Both the position numbers and the translations under genes were made by a program. Of a stretch of DNA of 54,215 bases, positions 27,644 to 36,794 are shown in pieces (position 1 is the first letter of the stretch; every line of letters begins with the position of its first letter). The DNA comes from an uncultured Pseudomonadota bacterium (GTDB lineage Bacteria; Pseudomonadota; Gammaproteobacteria; Steroidobacterales; Steroidobacteraceae): assembly GCA_903828595.1 (NCBI GenBank), contig CAIKMS010000025.1, positions 1-54,215 of the forward strand, given 5' to 3'. The notes beneath the pieces are model-generated. The model was not told the origin of the DNA. It made no database searches and saw only the letters and a program-made list of their open reading frames with translations.

Positions 27644-28855
27644 ATGTCGCAATTCATCGTGATTAATGTCGTGGCGCGCTTCAACTCAGGCAGTGGAGGC
27701 CCACCACGAACCGTGATTGCGGTAGCTCGAGCTGGCATTAATCGATGGTCGAGTCATCTGATAACTACCGCGTTCACAGAACCTGATTCAGACCAGCTAC
27801 TCATCGCTGAATATCCAGGCCCCGTGCAGTTGCTACCGCTGGCAGCTCAAACTTTACTCGGCGGGAGCCTTAGCGCTTTGGGGGTATGGTCGCTTAGTAA
27901 AAAAATCTCTTTAAACTTTAAGCAGCCCACGGTACTGCACCTGCACGGGATTTGGTCCCCGCTGTTTGTGGAACTCGCACGAGTCGCTCGCCGGCAAAAA
28001 ATACCCTACATCGTGGCACCCCATGGAATGTTAGAGCCGTGGTCGTTGAGTGTGCGCTCGGCTAGAAAGTCTTTTGCCTTAAAAACCTATCAAGGCAGCA
28101 TTTTCCGCCACGCCAGTGGCGTTCACACAACCAGTGAGGCGGAATTAAATAATGTAGTCGGCTTAAACCTGACTCCAGCGCCGCTTTTTGTTATCCCTAA
28201 CGCCATAGAGACACCGCAACTGCAGCCGACCGCCAAATGGTCAGAGATCCCACGCAAGAGACTGCTCTTTTTATCCCGAGTGCATCCGAAAAAAGGTCTG
28301 GACATGCTCCTGGATGCCTGGGCGCAGCTCAATCCACAGGAATGGGAACTACGAATTGTTGGCAATGGCGAGACGTCTTACGTTAATGCTCTGCGTCAGC
28401 GATGCGCGGACCAAAGGATCGGCCACGTCAGCTTTCAAGGCCATGTGGATGGACTGGAGCGAGAGAACGAGTTTGCACGCGCGAGCGCCTTTATCTTACC
28501 GACCTTTAGTGAGAATTTCGGTAACGTGGTGGGCGAGGCAATGCTTCGCTCGCTGCCCGTAATCACTACCACCGGCACGCCATGGACTGCCGTAAGCGAG
28601 CAGAATCTGGGGTGGTATGTAGAACCAAACTTGCCCGGAATTCTTGACGCGTTGACTGGTTTATTCCGAACCTCGGAAAACGAAATGCAAGCCATGGCTG
28701 CTCGAGGCCGCGCCTATGTGCAGGCCCAACTCTCGGTAGCCGCGGTCAGTGACCGACTTTTTCATATGTATAGAACGGTTTTGGGCCTTAGTCCTTCGCA
28801 GCCGCTCACGGGCCCTTTAGGTGCGGCAAATATTGCGGCATCGCAGCAGAACTGA
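27644..28855 (+). CDS. Glycosyltransferase family 4 protein
   Basis: A 403-residue GT-B glycosyltransferase. The N-terminal half has the glycine-rich SGSGGPPRTV and LHLHGIWSPL; the C-terminal half has LLFLSRVHPKKGLDMLLDAW and FSENFGNVVGEAMLRSLPVI, the E-x7-E site. This branch resembles the WcaA/EpsE-like GT4 enzymes found in exopolysaccharide clusters. It opens a plus-strand operon: the next gene starts three bases after its stop, and the following ones overlap or are closely spaced up to 33862. Confidence 0.88.
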   Translation: MSQFIVINVVARFNSGSGGPPRTVIAVARAGINRWSSHLITTAFTEPDSDQLLIAEYPGPVQLLPLAAQTLLGGSLSALGVWSLSKKISLNFKQPTVLHLHGIWSPLFVELARVARRQKIPYIVAPHGMLEPWSLSVRSARKSFALKTYQGSIFRHASGVHTTSEAELNNVVGLNLTPAPLFVIPNAIETPQLQPTAKWSEIPRKRLLFLSRVHPKKGLDMLLDAWAQLNPQEWELRIVGNGETSYVNALRQRCADQRIGHVSFQGHVDGLERENEFARASAFILPTFSENFGNVVGEAMLRSLPVITTTGTPWTAVSEQNLGWYVEPNLPGILDALTGLFRTSENEMQAMAARGRAYVQAQLSVAAVSDRLFHMYRTVLGLSPSQPLTGPLGAANIAASQQN

Positions 28856-28857
28856 GG

Positions 28858-30084
28858 ATGACCCGTCTTTCTACCATCGCCAGAGTCGAGGCAGAGGCGA
28901 ATGCCAGAGTCATCGCCGGCCGCTCGAGTCTCACGCAAAACCTCCTAAGTACCGTGTTGCCAGCCTGGTGGAATGAGGGCACCGACCACCAACTGGGTGG
29001 TTATTTCGAAAAACGCCGTTTGGACGGAACGCCCGTAGAAGAGCCTCGACGAACGCGAGTCGTCGCCCGGCAAATATTTGTGTTTGCCGTCGCGAAAAGA
29101 CTGGGCTGGTCAGGACCGGCGGATGTGGCATTAAGTCATGGGGCTAGTTTCCTTGTGAATAAGCTCAGGGTTCCCGAAGGCCATTACGCTGCCTGCGTGG
29201 ATATGCAATCTGGCTTAGTCAATGCCAATTTTGATCTTTACGAGCAGGCCTTTGCTTTGCTGGCGCTGGCCTACCTACAGACAAGCGCGACCCACTCGGG
29301 TCAGGCCAGCCAGGAGGCCGGGCGGCTGTTAGACGTGCTCCACACCCGCTACAAGCACCCCAAGGCCGGATATCACGAGGGGCAACTGGGTGGCGCACCG
29401 TTACGCGCGAACCCGCACATGCACCTTCTAGAGGCTTTAATCGCCTGGTCGGCATTGAATGTGCACCCCCTCTCCGGGCGCTGTAGCGAATTGGCGGATG
29501 AGCTGTGCCAATTGGCCCTTAACTGCCTGATTCATGCTCCCACGGGTGTCCTGCACGAGTACTTTTCTGAGGACTGGGAACTTCACCCAAGTACCCTAGG
29601 TCAACTTTTTGAGCCCGGTCATCAATACGAATGGGGCTGGTTGCTAATTCGTTGGGGAACACACCGCAACCATTCGGGATTTATCAAAGCCGGGCAATCC
29701 CTCATTCACGCCGCCGAATCGCGAGGCATAAACCCGAGTACTGGTCTGATTTTTACCGAAATGCAGACCGGAGATATGGTGACTGACGGCCGAGCCAAGT
29801 TATGGCCACACACAGAACGAATCAAAGCCTGGTATGCCATGGCCGCTTGCGCTGAAAGAAGTGAGGACCGAACTTACGCACTTGACCGTTGCGCACAGGC
29901 CATCGATTTAACCCAACGCTTCTTCATCCCCGGCTCGCGCGGTCTTTGGACCGAGGTTATGGACGCCCAAGGCGAACGCATCGTCGAGCCATGTCGAGCC
30001 AGTAGCCTGTACCATATTGTTTGCGCAGTTGAGACCCTCCACAACTTCAATTCACTGACCCCTACGGTTATCGAAAAACCATGA
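28858..30084 (+). CDS. AGE-family sugar epimerase/isomerase
   Basis: A 408-residue (alpha/alpha)6-barrel enzyme of the N-acylglucosamine 2-epimerase/mannose isomerase family. Active-site stretches are visible: RTRVVARQIFVF near residue 62, ANPHMHLLEALIAW near 182, LFEPGHQYEWGWLL near 250 and KLWPHTERIKAW near 322, which supply the paired histidines and arginine. In the family it interconverts free or phosphorylated 2-epimers such as mannose/fructose or GlcNAc/ManNAc. It overlaps hldE by ATGA (30081-30084), so it is placed inside a heptose pathway operon. Its exact substrate is open. Confidence 0.85.
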   Translation: MTRLSTIARVEAEANARVIAGRSSLTQNLLSTVLPAWWNEGTDHQLGGYFEKRRLDGTPVEEPRRTRVVARQIFVFAVAKRLGWSGPADVALSHGASFLVNKLRVPEGHYAACVDMQSGLVNANFDLYEQAFALLALAYLQTSATHSGQASQEAGRLLDVLHTRYKHPKAGYHEGQLGGAPLRANPHMHLLEALIAWSALNVHPLSGRCSELADELCQLALNCLIHAPTGVLHEYFSEDWELHPSTLGQLFEPGHQYEWGWLLIRWGTHRNHSGFIKAGQSLIHAAESRGINPSTGLIFTEMQTGDMVTDGRAKLWPHTERIKAWYAMAACAERSEDRTYALDRCAQAIDLTQRFFIPGSRGLWTEVMDAQGERIVEPCRASSLYHIVCAVETLHNFNSLTPTVIEKP

Positions 30085-31544
30085 ACGCAATCGACAAAAT
30101 GGCTTCGGTTAACGTGCTTTGCATCGGCGACGTCATGATTGACCGGTTCATCTCAGGATCGGTCCGCCGTATTTCACCAGAAAGTCCTGTGCCGGTACTG
30201 TCTATCAGTTCGACGCAATGCTTCCCAGGTGGTGCGGCCAACGTTGCTCGGAACATTTCCGCACTAGGCGGAAAATGCACGATCTTAAGTGTCGTAGGCG
30301 ACGATGATGCCGGCAGAGAGCTTAAAAATGCAGTCATCACAACCCAAGCGGTTTCCTGCCACTTTGTGATTGACCCACGACGTCCCACAACAGAGAAAAT
30401 TCGTTTCGTCTCTCAGGGCCAGCACATGCTGCGGGCGGATAACGAGAACAGTCAAACGATTGCCCCTGATACTGAATCGGCACTCATTTCGCTAATCGTC
30501 GAGCAGTTGCCAAGTCATCACGTTGTTGTTCTGTCTGATTACGCCAAAGGAGTTCTCTCGGATGCGGTGATCCAAGCCACCGTGGACTTGGCCCATGCGC
30601 ACGGTAAGCCGGTGATTACCGATCCTAAATCTGCCCAGCTTTCACGCTACTCTGGAGCCACGGTGCTGACTCCAAACGCCAAGGAGGCTTTCGAGGCCAC
30701 AGGCATTGAAGCGACTGACAGCGATGAACAGGCCGAACTGGCTGGAAAAAAAATCTTAAACACTGGTGAATTTGCCGGCGTCTTAATTACTCGTGCGCAC
30801 CGAGGAATGAGTTTAGTGACTCGCAACGCCCCCACCCTGCACATCCCGGCTAATGCCCGAGAAGTCTTTGACGTCGTTGGCGCTGGTGACACGGTAGTCA
30901 GCACCCTCGCACTAGCAATAGGCAGTGGCGACACTTTGAGTGACGCAGCACGCCTGGCAAACGCGGCGGCCGGCGTGGTGGTTGGCAAGCGCGGCACCGC
31001 GACGCTGTCGCAGACCGAATTACGCGACGCCATGGCTCGCGCCACTAGCGGTCAGTTGGCGACGATCCAAAGCAAAATTTTTGCACTGCAAGATTTGCAA
31101 AATCTGGTTGCCTCCTGGCGCAAGGATGGCTACAGCGTGGGTTTCACGAACGGCTGTTTCGACGTCCTTCACGTTGGCCACCTGTCCATATTGGGATTTT
31201 CCAAAGCCCACTGCGGCCGTTTAGTCGTGGGAGTCAATAGTGATGCCTCAGTCAGCCGCCTGAAAGGACCCACCCGACCCATCAATCCGCAGCTCGATCG
31301 TGCTACGGTGATTGCTGCGCTCGTCTCAGTAGACGCTGTGGTCATCTTTGATGAGGACACACCTTTGGATCTCATCACGGCGCTGCAGCCGGACGTCTTA
31401 GTTAAGGGCGCAGATTATACGATCGACAAAATCGTGGGCGCCGATGTTGTGACTGCCCGCGGCGGCCAAGTGATCACCTGCGAATTAGTGCCTGGACGCA
31501 GCAGCACCCGAACCATTGAGGCCTCTCGCGGCAATGCGTCCTGA
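30081..31544 (+). CDS. hldE: Bifunctional heptose 7-phosphate kinase / heptose 1-phosphate adenylyltransferase HldE
   Basis: A 487-residue fusion. Residues 1-330 form a PfkB/ribokinase domain (GDVMIDRFISGSVRRISPE, GGAANVARN, and the catalytic VVGAGDTVVS). Residues ~345-487 form a nucleotidyltransferase (FTNGCFDVLHVGHLS with the HxGH site, and LVPGRSSTRTIE). It phosphorylates D-glycero-beta-D-manno-heptose 7-phosphate at C1 and, after GmhB acts, adds AMP to give ADP-heptose, in the cytoplasm. Length matches E. coli HldE (477). gmhB follows two genes later; gmhA and hldD are not in the window. Confidence 0.96.
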   Translation: MNAIDKMASVNVLCIGDVMIDRFISGSVRRISPESPVPVLSISSTQCFPGGAANVARNISALGGKCTILSVVGDDDAGRELKNAVITTQAVSCHFVIDPRRPTTEKIRFVSQGQHMLRADNENSQTIAPDTESALISLIVEQLPSHHVVVLSDYAKGVLSDAVIQATVDLAHAHGKPVITDPKSAQLSRYSGATVLTPNAKEAFEATGIEATDSDEQAELAGKKILNTGEFAGVLITRAHRGMSLVTRNAPTLHIPANAREVFDVVGAGDTVVSTLALAIGSGDTLSDAARLANAAAGVVVGKRGTATLSQTELRDAMARATSGQLATIQSKIFALQDLQNLVASWRKDGYSVGFTNGCFDVLHVGHLSILGFSKAHCGRLVVGVNSDASVSRLKGPTRPINPQLDRATVIAALVSVDAVVIFDEDTPLDLITALQPDVLVKGADYTIDKIVGADVVTARGGQVITCELVPGRSSTRTIEASRGNAS

Positions 31545-31580
31545 CAAGTCGCCTATTGGGCTGGGTAACGGTTACCTCTG

Positions 31581-32633
31581 ATGTTAGACCTGCAAGCCTT
31601 GGCACGGGAAAAAACTGTCATTATTTTTCGTTTAGGGAGCATTGGCGATACCGTCATTTCCTTGCCGTGCCTGCATGCTATCGCCAAAGCGACACCCAAT
31701 GCCCGGCGCCTTGTCCTAACCAATTTTCCGGTCAATGCCAAAGCAGCGCCCTTAGAGGCCATACTCGGTCCAAGCGGCCTCATCCATGGCACGATGAAAT
31801 TTCCGGCAGCGACGCGCTCGCCGCGTCAGATGTGGCTTCTGTTCAAAGAATTACGGCGCAGCGGCGCTAAAACTTTATTTTTCATGACCGAACGCCGGGG
31901 TGTTGCCGCCACCTGGCGTGATGTGTTGTTTTTTAAGCTGTGTGGACTCAAACAAATCATTGGCGCACCAGTAACTCGTGCGCTTAACCAAAGCCGCCAT
32001 CTAGACTCCGGAGACATCGAGCCCGAGTGTGAACGGCTCGCCCGATGTTTTTCGGACAGTTTAAGCATTGATCTTAATAGCCAATCCTCATGGGACCTCA
32101 ATCTTACGACTGCCGAAAAAAGCCGGGCGGCTGCGATATTGGATCCCTTTAATAGCAAACCTTTTTTGGCCATCAATATGGGAGGGAAACTCGCGCGCCA
32201 GCAATGGCCAGTCACCCATTGGCTAGAACTGGTCGCAAAACTCAGAGCCCGATTGCCCGGCTACGGTTTATTGATTATCGGTGCGCCCGATGATTTTAAT
32301 CAGGCAGCTCGGGTGGCCGAGCGCTGGCACGCGCAGTTTTGCGTTAATGCCTGCGGCCAATTGAGTCCACGGGAGAGCGCGGCGGCGGTAGCCCACTGTC
32401 GGTTGTTTATAGGCCACGATTCCGGACCTATGCATTTGGCGGCCGCGGTAGGGGCACGCTGCGTGGGTTTGTTTGGCAATAATAACCCCCCACGGCGCTG
32501 GCATCCCTACGGACGCGACAACGTGGCTATCCATCGAATGAGCGGTATTGAAAATATTGGCGTGACGGAAGTCGAGGACGTTATCTTTGCTCAACTCGCC
32601 AAACCAGAATGGCCTGTATCGACCAATGGATAA
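31581..32633 (+). CDS. Glycosyltransferase family 9 (heptosyltransferase-like)
   Basis: A 350-residue GT-B enzyme of the ADP-heptose:LPS heptosyltransferase family. It begins with KTVIIFRLGSIGDTVISLPC, the typical GT9 opening, and has NMGGKLARQQWPVTHW and the donor-site IGHDSGPMHLAAAVGARCVG near residues 275-295. Its place between hldE and gmhB supports ADP-heptose as donor. It acts on the cytoplasmic face of the inner membrane. The acceptor may be the LPS core or the cluster's own glycan. Confidence 0.9.
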   Translation: MLDLQALAREKTVIIFRLGSIGDTVISLPCLHAIAKATPNARRLVLTNFPVNAKAAPLEAILGPSGLIHGTMKFPAATRSPRQMWLLFKELRRSGAKTLFFMTERRGVAATWRDVLFFKLCGLKQIIGAPVTRALNQSRHLDSGDIEPECERLARCFSDSLSIDLNSQSSWDLNLTTAEKSRAAAILDPFNSKPFLAINMGGKLARQQWPVTHWLELVAKLRARLPGYGLLIIGAPDDFNQAARVAERWHAQFCVNACGQLSPRESAAAVAHCRLFIGHDSGPMHLAAAVGARCVGLFGNNNPPRRWHPYGRDNVAIHRMSGIENIGVTEVEDVIFAQLAKPEWPVSTNG

Positions 32634-32681
32634 CCGTCCCACCCCATTTTTGTCAGGCAACGCTTCGCAGTCGCTGCGCCG

Positions 32682-33305
32682 ATGAGAGCACCCATGTCCG
32701 ACACCGCTGCTTTGCCCAAAAATCTTGAATCCTCGCCCATCGCCTTTCTAGACCGCGATGGCACCGTCATCCTTGAAAGAGAATACTTAAGCGACCCTGC
32801 TGGTGTTGAACTCGAAACGGCAGCAGTGGAGGGCCTACAGTTGCTCGTCGAGGCTGGCTATACGTTGGTGGTAGTCTCCAACCAGTCAGGTATCGGTAGA
32901 GGCATGTACACTTGGCATGACGCCGAGCGGGTTAATCAGCGAGTGAGTGAGTTGCTACTGCCACATCACGTAAAAATTTCCGCTTGGTACATGTGCCCGC
33001 ACTCGCCCTCTGACAAGTGTGATTGTCGAAAACCCCTGCCGACGCTGGCCAAGCGAGCGAGTGCGGATCTAAGACTTTCACTCGATAACGCCATCATGAT
33101 CGGTGATAAGCGTAGCGATATAGAATTTGCGCATGCGTTTGATGGTCTGGGACTGCTTGTCACCACCGGTCACGGCCAGACTGACAGATCTTGGGCTGAC
33201 GACGCTAAAGTTCCCGTTCATAGCAATTTACTAGAAGCTGCGCGCCATGCGATACGTATCCAATCCGGTGAATTAACCGACGATCGTGAGACCCCGCAAC
33301 GATGA
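32682..33305 (+). CDS. gmhB: D-glycero-beta-D-manno-heptose 1,7-bisphosphate 7-phosphatase GmhB
   Basis: A 207-residue HAD-superfamily phosphatase. The nucleophile motif AFLDRDGTVI gives D24 and D26, VVVSNQSGIGRGMY is the second HAD motif, CPHSPSDKCDCRKP is the zinc-binding loop of GmhB/HisB-type enzymes, and MIGDKRSDIEFA is the metal-binding motif. It removes the C7 phosphate between the two HldE steps. ATG 32682 or 32694 could start it; neither has a strong ribosome binding site. It overlaps the next gene by ATGA at 33302-33305. Confidence 0.92.
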   Translation: MRAPMSDTAALPKNLESSPIAFLDRDGTVILEREYLSDPAGVELETAAVEGLQLLVEAGYTLVVVSNQSGIGRGMYTWHDAERVNQRVSELLLPHHVKISAWYMCPHSPSDKCDCRKPLPTLAKRASADLRLSLDNAIMIGDKRSDIEFAHAFDGLGLLVTTGHGQTDRSWADDAKVPVHSNLLEAARHAIRIQSGELTDDRETPQR

Positions 33306-33862
33306 GTGAAAAAGCCCTTCGACGCTCTCCACCTGTCGCTACGCATCTGTCGCGAAAAAATCGGATTTTGCGTGTGCTTTGGAATACGGTTTGGCTTCTA
33401 CTCTATAGACCCAGCCCTGCACCCCTGCATGCTTGGCGGCGAACACTGTTACGCCTATTTGGCGCCCGTATCGGCGCGTATGCCCATCCCTACCCTAAAG
33501 CTAAAATATGGGCTCCGTGGAATCTCACCATGGCCGAATACAGCTGCCTTGCCAATGACACCGACTGTTATTGCGTCGCGCACGTTTCGCTGGGGCGGCA
33601 CGTCACCGTCAGTCAATATTCCTACCTGTGCACGGCCGGTCATGATGTTCATGATCCTGCCTTTCCACTAGTGAGCGCGCCGATTACGCTGGAAGACTAC
33701 GCTTGGGTAGCGGCTGACAGCTTTGTCGGTCCCGGGGTGCATGTAGGCTGTGGTGCGGTGATTGCGGCGCGCAGTACCGTTACTCGTGACGTGGCCGCTT
33801 GGACGATCGTCGCCGGAAATCCGGCAAAGATGATCCGTACCCGCACGCCCTCGACGCGTTAG
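33302..33862 (+). CDS. WcaF-like hexapeptide-repeat acetyltransferase
   Basis: A 186-residue left-handed beta-helix acyltransferase. The N-terminus (WNTVWLLLYRPSPAPLHAWR, then LLRLFGARIG) and the coil region (ANDTDCYCVAHVSLGRHVTVS, TAGHDVHDP with its catalytic His, AWVAADSFVGPGVHVG) match the colanic-acid acetyltransferase WcaF group. It would O-acetylate a sugar using acetyl-CoA in the cytoplasm. It is last in the plus-strand operon; its stop TAG (33860-33862) overlaps the stop of the convergent gene on the other strand within TTAG. Confidence 0.88.
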   Translation: MSEKALRRSPPVATHLSRKNRILRVLWNTVWLLLYRPSPAPLHAWRRTLLRLFGARIGAYAHPYPKAKIWAPWNLTMAEYSCLANDTDCYCVAHVSLGRHVTVSQYSYLCTAGHDVHDPAFPLVSAPITLEDYAWVAADSFVGPGVHVGCGAVIAARSTVTRDVAAWTIVAGNPAKMIRTRTPSTR

Positions 33863-35103
33863 TGGCGCTGAGGGAGCGATGCCAGTAAACGGCACCAGGC
33901 TGCCGCTGACTGCTCACGGGTATAGAAGCTTAGGAAGGCGTTTCTGGCGTTGACGCCTAATTGATCACGTAACGAGGCGTTCTGCTGTAGGGCTCGGATG
34001 GCATGTGCCAGGCCGCTAGCATCACCCATAGGTACACTTAGCCCTGCCTGAAACTTTCGCAGGTCGGTCGCGACGTCACCGCTGGTATCACCCCAAAATA
34101 GCGCCGGACGTCCTGCCGCTAGGATGCCGTAGAGCTTACTCGGCACAATCAGCCCTTCCATGGAGGGCTTAAGGCACAGCAGGTGCAAATCCGACGTACC
34201 CAGTGCGTCACCCAGATCCGACTCTGACTGATAGGGTAAAAATTGGAAATTATCCAATCCTTGTTCGCGTACGGCGGACTGAAGCTCAACCATTCCAGCA
34301 CCGCCACCGATCATCAAGAACTTGATATCGGGATCTGCGCGCAACAACTCAGCCGCCTTAAGCAGAGTGCCGTAATCATGAGCGCGCCCAAGGTTTCCTG
34401 AGTAACCGACCACGAAGCTTGAGGCCCAACCCAGCCGTTGCCGTAATGCCGTATCAGTGGCCCTCACCGGGGCGATCAGTTGATCATCAGCCCAGTTTGG
34501 AATGATGGTGAAGGCATCTGCAGATAAACCGCGCCTTGTAAAAAAAAGACGCATTTGCTCGCTCAAAACAACGTTAGCAGCCGCGGAACGACAGGTCGCA
34601 TCGCGCAATTTGGCAACAACAGCATGGACCGGCTTGGGAAGTCCGCCTGTGCCTAGGGCACTGGCAACCTCGGGAAACACGTCCTGCAACCAGTTAACCA
34701 GAGATGCACCCTTCAGCCAGGCAATCGGCGCACAGATCAGTGCAAGCAGTGGCGGATCGGTCTTAACCACCACCACACTGCCGCGCCTTGCCGTACCCAG
34801 CAGTGCCCAAATAATGCTCCAGTAGAAAGTAAGGTAGTCCACGGCGCGCCCTGCCAGGCCGGAACGCCCAAAGCGCGTAGTCCACACTCGCTTAACGAGT
34901 ACACCGGCTAGGGTTTCGCTCGCCGGCAGATTGGCCTTGGGGTTGTCATAGCGCAAGCGTGAGGTTAAGACAGCGACGTCGTAGCCTAAAGCCGCCAGGC
35001 GTGGCGCGATACCACCGAGCATCTGGCTGGTTGCCGAGATGTCCGGTGGGTAAAAACGGTTAATGAAAATGACGCGTTGAGCGGGTTTATCCACCGCGAT
35101 CAC
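33859..35103 (-). CDS. Glycosyltransferase family 4 (WcaI/WbuB-like)
   Basis: A 414-residue GT-B enzyme. VIFINRFYPPDISATSQMLG at the start and NWLQDVFPEVASALG in the first half are typical of the WcaI/WbuB branch. The second half has FVVGYSGNLGRAHDYGTLL and the short LIVPSKLYGILAAGRPALF donor site. It is the last gene of the minus-strand export operon and overlaps the ATPase gene upstream by four bases (35100-35103). Pairing with the WcaF-like gene on the opposite strand recalls colanic acid gene content, but the order differs. Confidence 0.87.
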   Translation of the reverse strand: MIAVDKPAQRVIFINRFYPPDISATSQMLGGIAPRLAALGYDVAVLTSRLRYDNPKANLPASETLAGVLVKRVWTTRFGRSGLAGRAVDYLTFYWSIIWALLGTARRGSVVVVKTDPPLLALICAPIAWLKGASLVNWLQDVFPEVASALGTGGLPKPVHAVVAKLRDATCRSAAANVVLSEQMRLFFTRRGLSADAFTIIPNWADDQLIAPVRATDTALRQRLGWASSFVVGYSGNLGRAHDYGTLLKAAELLRADPDIKFLMIGGGAGMVELQSAVREQGLDNFQFLPYQSESDLGDALGTSDLHLLCLKPSMEGLIVPSKLYGILAAGRPALFWGDTSGDVATDLRKFQAGLSVPMGDASGLAHAIRALQQNASLRDQLGVNARNAFLSFYTREQSAAAWCRLLASLPQRH

Positions 35104-35969
35104 GACATAGACTCGGACTCTTTCTTGGCAATAACCGTTGGGCCTTTACCAAACACCGGCAGCGCTCCATAGGACTCTCGATCCTTCAAAACCTCACGAA
35201 TGACCGCGGCCGTAATTTCTTTTTTCTGATCGGCGTAGCCATAAACCAGCGCATAATCACATAACTGATTAATCAGACGTGGCACACCGCCACTACGGGC
35301 ATGAATAATTTCTATCGCTTCATCATCGAAGAGGCCCAACGGGCCGCCAGCCACCGAAATTCGGTGCTGAATATAGCCCGCTACTTCCTGTAAATTTAGA
35401 CCACGTAGATGATATTCGGCGGCCACCCGCTGCGCGATCTGCTTCATATGCGGGCGCGACAACGCCTTTCGCAGCTCAGGCTGACCTACCAACAAAATCT
35501 GCAACACTAAATCCTGCTCGGAATTGATGTTGGATAACAATCTTAGTTCTTCGATGACATCATCACTAAGATTCTGTGCCTCATCGACGATCAGCAGTGT
35601 TCGGCGACCACGGGCATACTCTTTTACCGTGCACGCGACGATAGTCTCATAATAATCAATGTCGGTATCGCCGTCCGGAAACAACTCAAGCGCCGCACAC
35701 ACCCACGCCAGAATAGAGGTTGAACGACTGTGAGCCTGGCTGATCAAACCGGTGAGGGCGGTCTCGCCAACGTCGCGTATCAGTCGACGCAACAAGGTTG
35801 TCTTTCCAGCACCAATCTCGCCCGTGAGCAGCAATAACGGCGCGTGCGACTGCAAACCATACTCCAGCATATTCAATGCCATCTGATGCTGCCGCGATTT
35901 GAACAAGAAGCTCGGGTCAGGCGTCAGCGAGAACGGTTTGGCATTAAAACCAAAGAACTCTTTATACAT
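35100..35969 (-). CDS. ExeA-like AAA ATPase of the exosortase-associated EPS operon
   Basis: A 289-residue ATPase resembling the 'PEP-CTERM system-associated ATPase' and ExeA/GspA N-terminal domain. MYKEFFGFNAKPFSLTPDP is the family opening. Walker A is TGEIGAGKTT (residues 49-58), Walker B is LLIVDEAQ (about 125-132), and an arginine-rich sensor region QRVAAEYHLRGL follows near 190. All key residues look intact. There is no peptidoglycan-binding tail or membrane segment, so it is cytoplasmic. It lies three bases downstream of the kinase-like gene. Its role in EPS systems is not established. Confidence 0.85.
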   Translation of the reverse strand: MYKEFFGFNAKPFSLTPDPSFLFKSRQHQMALNMLEYGLQSHAPLLLLTGEIGAGKTTLLRRLIRDVGETALTGLISQAHSRSTSILAWVCAALELFPDGDTDIDYYETIVACTVKEYARGRRTLLIVDEAQNLSDDVIEELRLLSNINSEQDLVLQILLVGQPELRKALSRPHMKQIAQRVAAEYHLRGLNLQEVAGYIQHRISVAGGPLGLFDDEAIEIIHARSGGVPRLINQLCDYALVYGYADQKKEITAAVIREVLKDRESYGALPVFGKGPTVIAKKESESMS

Positions 35970-35972
35970 GGC

Positions 35973-36791
35973 TCAAACCAACGAAGCCTTACCCGACAAC
36001 GAGCGATTCAACAACGTCCCAACGACCGGCGTGTTTTGCAGCATTTCCATGCAGCGACTGACATCTTCACGCCGTGTTGTGCCTTCTGATATCACAACCA
36101 GCGCGCACTCCACGTTCGGGGTAAAAGCTAACGCATCATCAGACAGCAGGACGGCCGGCAAATCAAATATCAAAATTCGGTCAGGGTAGCGTTCCCGCAA
36201 CTCCTTCACCATCGCTTTGGTCGCAGCACTAGACAGATACTCGGAGGATCCGTTGAGCGCCGTCCGCGCTGGCAGCAACACCAATCGCTCAAATCCCCGC
36301 GGATGCACCAGCACATCAGCGACCGATGCTGAGCCGCTTAATACATCGTCAACACCGACAGTAGGCTCAAAGCCAAACAAATCAGCAATCGACGGTGAGC
36401 GCAGATCCAAATCACATAACAAAACTGAGTAGCGAGGGTCAGAGGCGAGCGCAATGGCCAGGTTGACGGCGGCCAAGGTTCTACCCTCGTTACGCGTCGG
36501 ACTGGTTACTGCCAAAGTCCGCCAGCCCTGCTCTCCCATCCGCTGTACAACCTGGGTACGCAGCATGCGAAACGCATCGGCAGCCAAGCTCATCTCACCC
36601 GGTGAGAGCACTCGATTACGCTCAAACACCTCCGGATTAGGCTCCAACACTCGAGTCTGAGTATAGGAGTAGTTTTCCGTGGCCGGTACTGGGCGCTCAG
36701 CACCCGAGCTCCCCTGAAACTCTGCTTTCCAAAACTTGCTGTCGCCACGTTCCTCGCGCGCACGATCCAGCGCTTTTCTTAGCTTTTCCAT
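35973..36791 (-). CDS. BY-kinase-like (CpsD/CapB family) ATPase with altered P-loop
   Basis: This 272-residue protein aligns with the exosortase-associated tyrosine autokinases that partner Wzz/GumC proteins. The N-terminal region has AADAFRMLRTQV, the usual lead-in. The P-loop reads SPTRNEGRT at residues 97-105, where the family has G-[DE]-G-K-T: the first Gly is Asn101 and the Lys is Arg104. Walker A' is VLLCDLDLR (123-131). No tyrosine cluster is found at the C-terminus, which ends SGKASLV. Either activity is reduced or it works as a regulatory subunit. It ends three bases before the ATPase gene and starts three bases after the chain-length gene. Confidence 0.82.
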   Translation of the reverse strand: MEKLRKALDRAREERGDSKFWKAEFQGSSGAERPVPATENYSYTQTRVLEPNPEVFERNRVLSPGEMSLAADAFRMLRTQVVQRMGEQGWRTLAVTSPTRNEGRTLAAVNLAIALASDPRYSVLLCDLDLRSPSIADLFGFEPTVGVDDVLSGSASVADVLVHPRGFERLVLLPARTALNGSSEYLSSAATKAMVKELRERYPDRILIFDLPAVLLSDDALAFTPNVECALVVISEGTTRREDVSRCMEMLQNTPVVGTLLNRSLSGKASLV

Positions 36792-36794
36792 CGA

